From: Dactylonectria macrodidyma
Taxonomy: Eukaryota; Ascomycota; Sordariomycetes; Hypocreales; Nectriaceae
Length of the DNA: 64,000 nt
Assembly (NCBI GenBank): GCA_020744425.1
Contig: JAGMUV010000002.1
Span: 3,454,501-3,518,500 of the forward strand
Direction of reading: 5' to 3'
A program made the position numbers and the translations under genes. This document shows, in pieces, positions 54,051 through 64,000 of this stretch. Each line of letters starts with the position of its first letter. Position 1 is the first letter of the stretch. A model generated the notes under the pieces. The model searched no databases and was not told the DNA's origin. It saw nothing but the letters and a program-made list of their open reading frames with translations.

Positions 54051-57000
54051 CAGCCTTTTGGTTGTTGAAGAGGCGCTCATGGAGTGATATTTGCATTTTG
54101 TGGAATGTGATGCAAAACGCATGACAAGTGAATATGCAGTAAAGATTGGGACTTTGGGTTTATCGGATGTTAGAGGAGTATACGCGCGGCAGTCTTGTTC
54201 CCTGTTTCCTGTCTTTTTCTTGCGTTTGTTTTTCAGTTTGTGAGGGATGCCATGATTGAGCGGTGACGGCACGGATGGGTCTCGAGTCTTGGCATGATAG
54301 ACGTTGCGGGCGAACGGGGGATGAATGCGGGCAGATGAAGTAATACAACTAGATAGATCGGTTCCCGAAAGGTTCCCGAAAAGAATGAAAACGCCATAGG
54401 CCCCCGTATCTTGATCCCCGAGAGCAAAACTCAATTGCCGACAGGTGAAGACCGCGTCACCTCCGTTTCAAGTGGAGGGAGAGCGCCACTGGGCCGAGGG
54501 CAACGTCAGCACCCGGGGGGGGGGGGGGGGGGGGGCTGGCTGAGCTGGCGGTTTGGGATTGGGAATATTGCCAAGAAAAGGCATACTGCATGGATGACGG
54601 GTTGAGTTGCAGAGAGTAGGGCGGGGGATGAGGAGCCGGTATTGCTTGGCGCAGGGCTAGTTCCACTGCACAATGTGGTAGTAATTATACAAACTGTGTT
54701 TGAACACCTCGTAACTTTGGCCGTAGTCTTTCAGATCGTGTCAGAGCGTGTGAAGCGTGAAGTGTTGTGAAGCGTGCGTAACCATCGCGTTGTAAATGGA
54801 CAATTGCCCCTCGTGGTTCTAGCTTGTCCATGGGGGTTGTTTGGTTCAACTTGTTGCCCAAGGATTTATCCCATGGGTTTAGCACTTGAAGCCATGGATT
54901 CTAGACCTGGGGCTGGGCTGAGATGGGGCTGAGATGCTGGGGCCTGGTGATCTTGGGGAGTGGGCGCTATCTAGTGCCGGGCCCTGCAATTGCCGAACCA
55001 GAGTGACATCTACGTATTGCTTCTTGTCTGAGTCTGTATTTTGAAACCATTCTTGGCAACGGGCTGATGTGATATGACAGTGTCGCTGTTGCGTTGCGTA
55101 GTCCCCGAGCGGGCGTAGAAGAGACGCCCAACGAGATCTGCAAGGCGACACACCGAGATAGACAGACGCACATGGTAGATTGAGATGTACAGCTATGTGG
55201 CATGCACAACGCACATGATAACCCGTACTCTGGCCAGACACGGGTGCAGCCGAGCGGTTGCGCCGTGTGACGGGACTGCATCAAAGGGGGATTACGCGTT
55301 CATCCTGCAGAGTGAATCTGTTTTGCGTTCCAACGAGACACCGACGTCTCTTGTGGAGTGGGACATGTTCGAGCTTGGCGATTCCATGGCCGATCAATAC
55401 GGCGTAGTCATGACTTACTCATCTATAGGGTTTTAAGCATCAAAATGCCAAGCCATTTAATCATCTGCTGCGGCCAGACAAATGGCATGGCACGGCATGG
55501 CAACTAGGAGATTTCGTTTGTTTGTCGTGCGAGGGGGGAAACGATTGGGCCTCGGCAGCGTGTCCTGAGATTGGGGTTGGAGGAGAGGGTTGCTGACGTA
55601 GACTTTCCCGTCCCAACCTAAAGCATGGCAGATCCATGCATGCTGCTGTCCTTCCCTCAGAGGCAGGTCGTCGTGTTGAAGATTGAATTTTTGGTGGTGG
55701 TCTAGACCTCGGTCGTTGGAAATTACCCCCTCGTAATTGGGTGCCGTCGTGGGGGAACCGCCGGCCCTAGGAGGCCTCTCCTCCTGTAACGAGTCTAACG
55801 ACTGCCGTCCGGGGTCGCAAGGGCATCTTTGCTTTCACGCCCACCTAGACATTGTCGTATTGAAGACTTGGCAAGTTGGCTGTGCCTTTCCTTTGCGACA
55901 CTGATTGACAAAGTGGACCGCACAAAACGCCAGCAGGGCAACGAAAACCTTGTAGAAAGGGCAATGATACCCTGTAATTCGATCTCTCGTACCCCAGAGC
56001 TGGTCGGCAGCGCGACCGAAAAGCCTATTTTCTTTAATGTTGTCGGTTACAGAGCCGGACCCATCCAGGCGGAGCATCATGGATGTTGTTGTCGTCGTCG
56101 TCGTCGTCGATTTTAGCCCTCGGCTAGGTTTGTCCCTTGCTGTAGCCCGTCAATCCTGTTGAGTTTTCTTTGGCCCCCGATGGAGTTGGGGTTGCTCCGT
56201 ATCGGGAAGACTGAGTGCCCCATCCCCGACCAGAAGCAGTGAAGCAGTGAAGGGATCATCAACTCGCAGGGCTGTGTTGAGTTTGAGACGTACGTAGTGA
56301 CCAGGTAGTCTTTGAATAGGTATCTAACGCGATAGCGCCAGTGGTCCCATTTGAGTCCGCAGCACAATACTGCGCGCGCCCATGGCCAAGCATGCTAATC
56401 ATTTCACATTCTCTGGGAATCTTATCGTTAGAGCGCGGCGGTGCTGGCACTGCTGGGAGCTGGTGTGGATTCCTCCAATCTTGGGTCGGCCGCCGGCCCT
56501 GGTGTTGCAGTGCTTCACCCTCTGTATTTGTCACTCCTCTGTTAGGTTAGCACAGAGTGCGACTGGACGGAGTATGCATAGCGATAGACGCTGCATGGTC
56601 CAAACAAGGGCATGTGGAAAAGGTGCAGTCTGTACATTAATGACCACCTGTGGTCAGCGTCCAGTGTCCACCTAGCCTCGCCACCACGACAAATCTCAGC
56701 CATCTCGCTTGCAGAGCCGTGAAGCCACCACAGCCCTCCGTACTCCAACGGCACGCATACCCGTGGCCCCCATCAAAGCCAGAAAGACCAGAAAGGCCAG
56801 AAAGGATCCAACTCTGCAGCCGCTCGGCCTAGGCACTGGCGCCGGTGCTGCGGACGCTTATAGACAACGGAATCCAAAAATGTCACACAAAGCTGTGGCC
56901 GCGTGAGGGTGTCTAGATCAGAGGCCATGAAACCCTATTTTCCTTTCTCAAAGCGACATGGTCCATTGTCGGCGCAGCGTGACGCTGACGACATGTCGAC

Positions 57001-57368
57001 AAGGGGTCTGACCTCTCTGGGGCACCAAAGGAAAAAAAGGCGAGCAAGGGGTGTGAGACTGCTCCCGCTTGGACGCTCTCTTCGAATCAGGATCATCCCC
57101 AAGTCATCTTTCCCCAAGCTAGTCTCGGGTTCATACACCTTCCGAGCGTGGCTTGCTGCTAGAATGCTTCTTCGATGGCGCACCCCTGGTTGTGTCACAG
57201 CTGCCGCCCAATCTGTCCATATATGTTCTTAGCCGTGCCCGTCGTAGACGCCGCATCTTCAACCACACTCGTCTCCATCTCACTTACAGCTTGATTTCTC
57301 ACAGCTTGATTTCTCACAGCCTGATTCTTAGAGCCTCAATCAAATCCAAGCGCCATACACACACCGCC
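54051..57368. other. 3.3-kb gene-poor stretch
   Basis: No gene can be supported. ORFs of up to 144 codons overlap in several frames. The stretch contains a 21-base G run (54515-54535), small GTC repeats near 56091-56109 and short GCC/AGA-rich patches. The right end is the promoter of the DOMON gene, with a repeated tcacagcttgatttc (57287-57320). Confidence 0.4.
54515..54535 (+). repeat. Homopolymer of 21 G
   Basis: An unbroken G run following accc and followed by ctggc. It could form a G-quadruplex on the plus strand. Such runs are also prone to read-length error, so the exact length may be wrong. Confidence 0.85.
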
Positions 57369-58818
57369 ATGAAGTCGCACATTGGCACACTGGCGGCAGC
57401 TGCCACCACAATTTTGTGTAAGTCTATGGCATACCGTTCGAGATCCCGTTCCGCATTGTGTGGATCCATGCATACTCACGAAATTTGTTGCTGACACACT
57501 TTTGCTCTTGACCTCTAGATGCCCGCGGTACATCAGCAATCACTAGTTCATTCTGCCCTGGCTCCGGCGATGTCTGCTACCGTTGGGGAGTACCAGAGGC
57601 TGCCGCAAGCTCTGGTTCCGGAGACGTATACTTCCAGATCAAGGCTCCCACCAGCAACCAATGGGTCGGAGTCGGCATCGGCTCGCAAATGGCCGGCGCC
57701 GAGATCTTCATCATCTACCAGGACGGCAACGGCAACGTCACCCTGAGCACCAGGTCCGGTCGAGGTCATGTCATGCCCCAGTACGAGTCGAGAAGTGCCG
57801 TCGAGCTGCTCTCGGGGTCCGGCGTCAGTGGCGGCGAAATGACCGCCAATATTCGATGCGGCGACTGTTCTTCGCTTGACCTCTCGGGCTCTGACTCGTG
57901 GATCGCTGCTTGGAAGTCAGGCGATAGTCTGGATTCGACCAGCCCCTCTGAGACCATCACTGAGCACGATTCTGACCACGTCTTCACCGTCAACCTTGAC
58001 TCCGCGAGCTTCAGCACGAGTGGCAATCCCTTCGTGAACAGTTCCAGCAGCGATGGTGATTCCGACTCTGATTCCGACTCTGATTCCAACTCGGACTCAG
58101 ACTCGGACAACAACTCTGATTCCAACTCTGACGCGGGGTCGACTGGTGGTGGTGCGGTGACGGAGAGCAGTGGCAGTAACACCGACACTCTCCTCAAAGC
58201 CCATGGCATCATCATGGCCATTGTTTTCGTCATCGCATACCCCATTGGAGCTATCGTCATGCCTCTTCTTGGAAAGTGGCTTATCCATGCGGGTTGGCAA
58301 ACGCTTGCTTTCCTGGGCATGTGGGCTGGCTTCGCTCTCGGTTATGTTGTCGCCCGAGATGACGGATATGTAAGTATTTCACGCATATGCACTTGCATCC
58401 AGGTCAACGTTCGCTAACGCCGCCTTTGTAGTGGTGGAATAACACCCACACCAAGATGGGCACCATTGTTTGCGCCCTGCTGGGCCTCCAGCCTGTTCTC
58501 GGATGGGCGCACCACCAGTACTTCCTCAAGCACCAGCAGCGAGGACTTATTAGCCACGGCCACATCTGGTTTGGCCGAGTCCTTATGGTCCTTGGTATCG
58601 TCAACGGAGGGCTGGGCCTGCAACTCGCTGGCACTTCCCGAGGCTTGACCATCGCATACTCTGTGGTTGCTGCCATTGTCAGCATCCTGTACGTCGCCGC
58701 CTCCCTCCTCAAAGGAATGCGCAAGAGGCAGCAGAGCTCCAAGCGAATCGTCTCCCCTCAGATGACGAATGAGGACCCATACCCCATGGCTGATAGGCCC
58801 CAGGGCCGGTACCAATAA
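57369..58818 (+). CDS. DOMON domain-cytochrome b561 membrane protein
   Basis: Three exons (57369-57417, 57519-58369, 58432-58818) give 428 residues. A signal peptide (MKSHIGTLAAAATTILYA) is followed by an extracellular DOMON/cellobiose-dehydrogenase-type cytochrome domain (about 25-180) with DVYFQIKAPTSNQWVGVGIGSQM; the Met may bind heme. An acidic Ser-Asp linker of about 40 residues, including many SDSDS units, connects to the membrane part. The b561 core has five helices: KAHGIIMAIVFVIAYPIGA, LIHAGWQTLAFLGMWAGFALG, GTIVCALLGLQPVLGWAHHQYF, GHIWFGRVLMVLGIVNGGLGL and AYSVVAAIVSILYVAASLL. The His residues in KAHG, LIHAG, WAHH and SHGHIW are the expected heme ligands. Such proteins pass electrons across the plasma membrane, perhaps for iron reduction or to oxidative enzymes. 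The specific role is not known. Confidence 0.93.
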
Positions 58819-59616
58819 GCGATGGTGCATGGGACTTGAAAACGAACTGTAAATATCTGAACTTCCAGAATTCTGAGCGATGCTGGACGTGTGGCACTTA
58901 TATGCCACAAGCGAGAAACGGAAAGGGGTGGCCGCGGAGGCCATCGGTCGAGAACCTGGTATGGAGCGTCGATGGAATTCTGTGTTAACTATTTTGGGAG
59001 TGAGATTCTTCTCGGTGATACCATATATGTGGCGTAATGAAAATCGCTTGATAACAATATGCTTTGATTTTAATATGTGCATCAACGTGAGAATGAGTGT
59101 TACAAGGTGATGTCAATGCTCCACGCTTGACGTACTAATAAGCCCAGTGGTTCTTGGTTGTGAGCTTGGGCATAAAACTGTAAAATGAGAGAGATGCAAA
59201 CAATCGCACACATGTGGATTAAGGCACATGAAAGAGAAGCTAAAGTAGGCAGTTAGAGAGGAGTGTATGCGTCGGCCAGGATGAAACCCATCATGGAGGT
59301 TCATGCCAATTGTGACTTGGGAGATTCCCGTTTGGAAGGAAGATTGATAATGAATGTTATCGCAGCCAATCAGAAATCAGAGCTTGTCAAGGTCACGTGC
59401 ATTATCCACCAAATCGCAGCCGTCTTGCTCCGTCAGACGTCGGGCAACTGGACGAGGAAAAGCAAGAGTTGCCGCCTCAGGCACCAATCCAAAGATCCAT
59501 GACCGCTCCAGCCGGGGTCTCAGAGGCGGCGGACCTTCACGATTTTTCCCCAAAACCCTCAATCCCTCCCCCCGTTATCCGGAGTATCCAATTGAGCCAC
59601 GACCAGCCCATCCAAA
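58819..59616. other. Intergenic stretch, no gene seen
   Basis: 3' end of the DOMON gene and promoter of ATP14. An ORF of 120 codons at 59397-59759 overlaps the ATP14 first exon in another frame and has no motifs; I reject it as a gene. Confidence 0.45.
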
Positions 59617-60405
59617 ATGCTCAGCCAACTGTCCCGGGCTACGGTATGTTTTATTGTTCCCATCAAATCCATTTTCCAGGCGGCGCGTCGCTTGGAGACA
59701 GGGAGGGCTCGCCCCGGAGGAGGTCGTTCGGTGACGCTGACTTTCCCTCCGTTTTATAGCGCTCCCGTTCCGCCATTGCGGCCGTTTCCCGAGTCACCAG
59801 AGGCAATGCCGTCCAGGTGAGGGGCTTCATTGCTCCTACCATCTCCCGACGAGGTAAGCTTGCTCCTCAAGAACCTCCATCGTCCCCGTTCGCGAGTCCT
59901 TTCGATGCCGCTGGCCTCACGCGCCCTGTCGGTCGGGCGAGAATTCCCATAGCCGAAGAAGCTGCGCTCCACCCGAGCTCCGACGTCGCCAAAACACCAC
60001 TCTCCGCCATCTGTCCGCCAAACCAGCGCCTCCCTTCTTCCCTACACGCGATCTTAGTGCTCAATGCGCCGTCGGCATATTGCCGTTAAAGCCAAAAGTA
60101 CAGAAATGCTAACCACTCGTCCCTCTTCCGCAGCCGACTTCGTCCAGGAGCTGTACCTGAAGGAGCTCTCCGCCTACAAGACCCCCGCCGTCAAGGCTGA
60201 CGACGCCGTTGGCAACGTCCAGGTCTTCAACGAACCCAAGACCCCCGCTTCCCCCGAGGAGACCGACCTCGCCAGCAACCTCCAGGCCTACGAGAACATG
60301 GCCGTCGAGATCGAGGGCCAGGACGTCGCTGCCCAGTCCGCCACCGGTGCCACCGAGGCTCCTGACTGGCTCGAGGCTGAGGAGGACGATGAGCCTCACC
60401 ACTAA
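59617..60405 (+). CDS. ATP14: Mitochondrial F1Fo ATP synthase subunit h
   Basis: Three exons (59617-59643, 59760-59853, 60134-60405) give 130 residues. Exon 1 has 27 nt. Exons 1 and 2 code for a basic mitochondrial presequence (MLSQLSRAT, then RSRSAIAAVSRVTRG) ending in SRRADF. The mature part starts DFVQELYLKELSAYKTPAV, the strong hallmark of subunit h, followed by EETDLASNLQAYENMAVEIEG and a very acidic C terminus (WLEAEEDDEPHH). Subunit h belongs to the peripheral stalk of the mitochondrial ATP synthase and is specific to fungi in this form. The 280-nt second intron is the longest placed here; its CTAAC branch site lies 25 nt before the acceptor. The start at 59617 is the only Met that keeps the frame. 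Confidence 0.93.
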
Positions 60406-61481
60406 ATGGTGTCAGCAGACCGGAATAGTCGTCAGGTCGACCGGCTGCGACCCCTCGCGGTCTTGAGATGCAATCGAGGAAACCATGAAAAGAGGGAGGC
60501 CGGCATCGCCAGCGAGAGGAATTGATATGAATGGGGATTGCAGCAGCGGATTGGGGATGTTAGTCCTGTGTACATTTTCCTAAAAGCCAACCATTGGTTG
60601 CTCGTAGGAACTCATTTCGAATGCGAAAGCCAAATGAAGCAAGCCACTTCAGTAACTGTCTGTATCCATTGCGTAGTGTGACCTACATCCCATGAGGCAT
60701 AAACTGCTGCGACGCCTCCACGTTCAGCTTACTCCATTCAATTCATTCGTTGGCTCTGATCAATTGTTCCAAGGGACATGGGTGATAATTGTCAATTTCA
60801 CATTAAGTATTATTCGTATCTTGGCTAATCTTGAACCAGTGAGCCTGCCTGGACTTTGCTGCCACCCCTCTTGAGCATGCTCTGTACACCACTCGTCTTC
60901 AGCATGGCAGCCTATGAGAGATACTGATCGCTTTAGCATCATGAATAAACTGAGAGCATGCATTGCACTCATTTCACCAATTGTTGCGACTTGCCAAACA
61001 GCCACCTCTCTCGCTTGCGTTTTGGGGGTGGCGACTAACGTCATCAATATGATAGAGACTTGCAAACACGCACAAAGACTTGCAGAGAGTGAGGTCCAAG
61101 GCACAAACCTGCCATTGCAAGCATATGTTAATAACACGAAAGATGGGAGCCCCCTACTGCGGAACTCGAGCCCGTTGCTTCTGGCATTCTGAAAATTTGC
61201 ACATGGCCCATCAAAATTTTGGGGGAACAAGACGGGAGGACTGGCACTGTGGACTGATCCCAAATACTCCCCTCACAACCATAACGCCATGATCCTGTTT
61301 CATCATGATGACCGATGCAATGCAATACCAGCCGACCCCTATGCAATAATGCCATGATTAAGTATCCATGCCCACGGGGCAAGGTTTGTTTTTTTGTTTT
61401 GCGAATTACTTTTAGGACACGGATGAACCCAGTGATCGTCAAAACGCCGCACGTTTGGATGAATGATAAATCGCGATAGAG
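60406..61481. other. Intergenic stretch between convergent genes
   Basis: The 3' UTRs of ATP14 and SCH9 face each other. The minus-strand ORF of 167 codons (60760-61263) has no motif and is treated as chance. Confidence 0.45.
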
Positions 61482-64000
61482 TTACACGTCAAAGTGAGAG
61501 CCTCCCACCATGTGCTCGTCATGCGCAGACGTTCTCACGATGCCGCTCATCCGGTTTGCCTTTCTCAGGTCGATGTCGTCCAAATTATCCCAGTCGTCAT
61601 TATCGGAGTGGTGCGCATCGTCCATGTCCTCGTCATCCGCGATCCTGTGACGGTCACGGAAGTGGTCGTCAAGAGCGCTCTCGTCCACAAAAGTGAAGCC
61701 CTGGAAGTTTGCTTGGACGGATGGAGAGAGGGGCGTGGAAGCGGCATATCCTCGCGCCAACGCAGCGGCACGCTCATTCAAAGAGCCGTTCTGATCCAGG
61801 GCGGTGGTGAACTCAGGGTCAAAGTATGATACGTCAGTCTCAGACTTCAACTTGGGCTTAAATGGCGGAGTGATGAGCTTCTTGGAGAGAAGGGTCCAGT
61901 CGATGTCAGCAAAGAAGGCATGGCGCTTGAGTTCCTCCGCATCATCCGTGGCTCCCAGTCGGTGTCGGGGATTCCTGTTAAGTAGTCCCTTGACAAAGTT
62001 GCGGCCTTCTTGAGAAAGTGTGTCCCTGGGGAACCTGACCTTGCCGAACGCAATGTTCTTGTACATTTGCTGCGTATCCTCGGCGTAAAATGGACTCCAG
62101 CCGCAGCACATCTCGAAAACCAGGACACCAAGAGACCAGAAGTCGACCATTTTGGTATACCCCGACTCGTCAAGAAGCACCTCCGGTGCAAGGTACTCAG
62201 TAGTTCCGCAAAAGGTGTTCGTGGTGTCATTCTTGGTGAGATTGGCCTTGGAAAGACCGAAGTCGCACAGGGCAATGTGGCCGTTGGCATCGAGAAGAAT
62301 GTTTTCCGGCTTCAAGTCTCGATACACAATGTCGCTGTGGTGCAGGTGCTGGATAGCCAAGATCAACTCGGCGATATAGAATTTGGCGCGTTTCTCATCG
62401 AACCGTCCCTCCTTTTGAAGATGCCAAAAGAGCTCTCCTCCAGACATGTAGTCAGTGACCAGATATAGCTCTGAAGGCGTCTGGAACGAGAATTTCAGGC
62501 CGACGATAAAGGGTGAGTCGGACATTGCTGTTCGCACAAGAATGTTTCGCTCGCCCACAGTGTGTGCTACCTCCTTCTTCTGCACAATGACTTTCTTCTG
62601 TAGGACTTTCATTGCGTAGATGCGCTGTGTATCCTTCTTTCGTACCTGATAGACTTGGCCAAACGTCCCCTTGCCGATGAGCTTAAGAATATCGAAGTCG
62701 GTTGGACCAAAGTGCTTGCGTTCCGATCTCTGGTAGATGGCTTCAACGTAAATCTCACCCGTCGGTGCATTCTCAGCCATGGTGTCGGCGTGACCCTCCA
62801 ATTGGAACCATCCCTTGACAGGATTGTTGGGATCTGTGACGGCCTGAAAGTCAACATGTCCCAGAAACTCGTCGCCTGTAGTGGCATGGTCGTAGACGGA
62901 GACATCAACAAGCATCTTTGAATCCACCACATCACTTCTCTTTATTAGTGGACAGAATTCTACCAGCACCCAATGTTTGCTGGGGACTTACAAGGCTGCT
63001 TCAGCATCCCACTTGGGGCTCGTAAATGACGTTCGTGAGTTGCGGTTTCGGAACGTGTTGTAATCGGTGATGCTCGTGTTGCTGCTTTGACGGCTGCGCA
63101 TTGGGATGGCCATGGCACGGCCAGAGTCGCTTCCTTGTCGCTGAATGGCGATTCCACCCATCCCCGGAGTGGCGACCCTGAGGTTTTCTTCTCCTTCCTC
63201 GGTGTACCGGGGACCACTGGAGATCAGTTCACTCCGTTGGAACACGACGACGACATAAGGGTCTCGGCTCTTCCGCAAACCTCGAGCTTCCGTGATCTTG
63301 ATGGTCAGTTTACCCTTGGTGCTCGGCGCCTGGGCTCCACCCGAGGATCTCGGAGTCTGAGTTCCGCTAACTTCAGCACCATCGTGGCTCGCTCTCCCGG
63401 AGCTGGCCCTCCCATCCGACGCCGACGGCCGAGCGGCAGAGAGGGCTCGTGTGGGGGTTGGAGGTCCGCTCTTGAACGTCATAGCACGAGTTAGCTCCTT
63501 GAGTCCATCAAGAGAGTACCACTTGCCTGGGGTGGGACGAGTGGGAGGAGCAGTCGAATCAGAAGGGGCGTCATGAGGTGAAGTAGAATTAGAGTCTTTG
63601 GAAAGTGTTGTGGATGTGGAAGGGTCCGATTTAGGAGATGATGAGTCATCGGATTGAAAATGTGTAGTGGTGAAGAGAGAAATGCCAGCAGCGTTAGGTC
63701 GTGATGGCAATGGGGCAGGAGACTTTGCAGGTGCAGCAGCGCTGCTGCTGTCTGCGCCTGCAGAAATCATGACTTGGAAGAGGGAGCAGCCAGCAGAAGA
63801 TGGCTGAGACGTTGGTGGAGTTGGGTAAGGGTCGGGAATACTTTGCTCAGCGTGCTCTGCCCTTTGCTCTGTGCCTGGCTCGAGACCTTGAGGCTCGGGT
63901 TGCGACAAGAGCAAAAGGTCTGGAGTTAAGGAAACGCCTGAGCAGTCTTGAAGAGAGTTCTCGGTGTGCGCCCGCGACTGCAGGTCGGTGGGTGGAGTGG
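61482..64000 (-). CDS. SCH9: Sch9-type AGC kinase with C2 domain (N terminus beyond the window)
   Basis: Two exons are seen: 62934-61482 and one running from 62992 to beyond 64000. The reading frame stays open to the window edge, so the true start is outside. The intron (62991-62935) joins WDAEAAF to DVVDSKMLVDVSVYD. The N-terminal part has Ser/Pro-rich disorder and the C2 domain starts KGKLTIKITEARGLRKSRDPYVVVVF and crosses the intron to FLGHVDFQAV. The kinase domain follows: LIGKGTFGQVYQVRKK, YAMKVLQKK, YRDLKPENILLDANGHIALCDFGLSK and the activation loop TNTFCGTTEYLAPEV. The turn motif (TPLSPS) and hydrophobic motif (FQGFTFVDES) are present, as expected for a target of TORC1. An acidic C-terminal tail (DDEDMDDAHHSDNDDWDNLDD) follows. 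Sch9 controls growth, ribosome synthesis and stress response in fungi. Confidence 0.94.

Noticed and set aside
59397..59759. 120-codon ORF overlapping the ATP14 first exon
   Set aside because: Different frame from ATP14, no motif, and ATP14 exons read perfectly through the same region.

Overview
The window looks like nuclear DNA of a filamentous ascomycete, most likely a Sordariomycete of the order Hypocreales. The evidence is dense single genes on both strands, short GT-AG introns (about 45-180 nt) with CTAAC/CTAAT-type branch sites, first or last exons as short as 26-45 nt, long intergenic spacers without ORF conservation, and proteins of clearly fungal type (Sch9, subunit h of the ATP synthase, fungal nucleoside hydrolase, DOMON-cytochrome b561). 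The order assignment is an inference from the look of the proteins, not from a search. No intact transposon, rRNA, tRNA or CRISPR was found.

Layout. 1-5.9 kb: a small disordered protein, a PLP-dependent Cys/Met-metabolism enzyme and a conserved fungal unknown. 5.9-8.7 kb: gene-poor, with a 9-bp tandem repeat. 8.7-10.4 kb: a decayed F-box-like pseudogene. 11-17 kb: a membrane protein, a SAM methyltransferase with an 11-nt exon, LSM6, and a Rad60/Esc2-type SUMO-like protein. 17.5-28.6 kb: a class I sirtuin of the Hst3/Hst4 kind, a secreted carboxylesterase, a mitochondrial rhomboid protease and two fungal unknowns. 28.6-32.6 kb: a 4-kb gene-poor stretch with a perfect hairpin. 32.6-41.2 kb: a lysine-rich membrane protein, the NAD-dependent methylene-THF dehydrogenase, a nucleoside hydrolase, LSM8, and a U2 snRNA gene on the minus strand. 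41.8-46.8 kb: a divergent pair made of a predicted pseudokinase and an active-looking kinase carrying a WW domain and a repeated tryptophan motif. 47-51 kb: a cyclin K/T-type cyclin and the U4/U6 snRNP WD40 protein Prp4. 52-54 kb: an AGC kinase of the S6K/Psk1 kind. 54-57.4 kb: gene-poor, with a 21-base G run. 57.4-60.4 kb: the DOMON-b561 protein and ATP14. 61.5-64 kb: the Sch9 kinase, whose N terminus runs off the window.

Themes. Four parts of the splicing machinery lie here without being an operon: LSM6 and LSM8 (U6 ring), U2 snRNA and Prp4 (U4/U6). Two growth-control AGC kinases lie about 7.4 kb apart. RAD60-like and the Hst3/4-like sirtuin, both genome-stability genes, are tail to tail. 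Exon borders were placed by hand from splice signals and frame closure; every multi-exon model given closes in frame.
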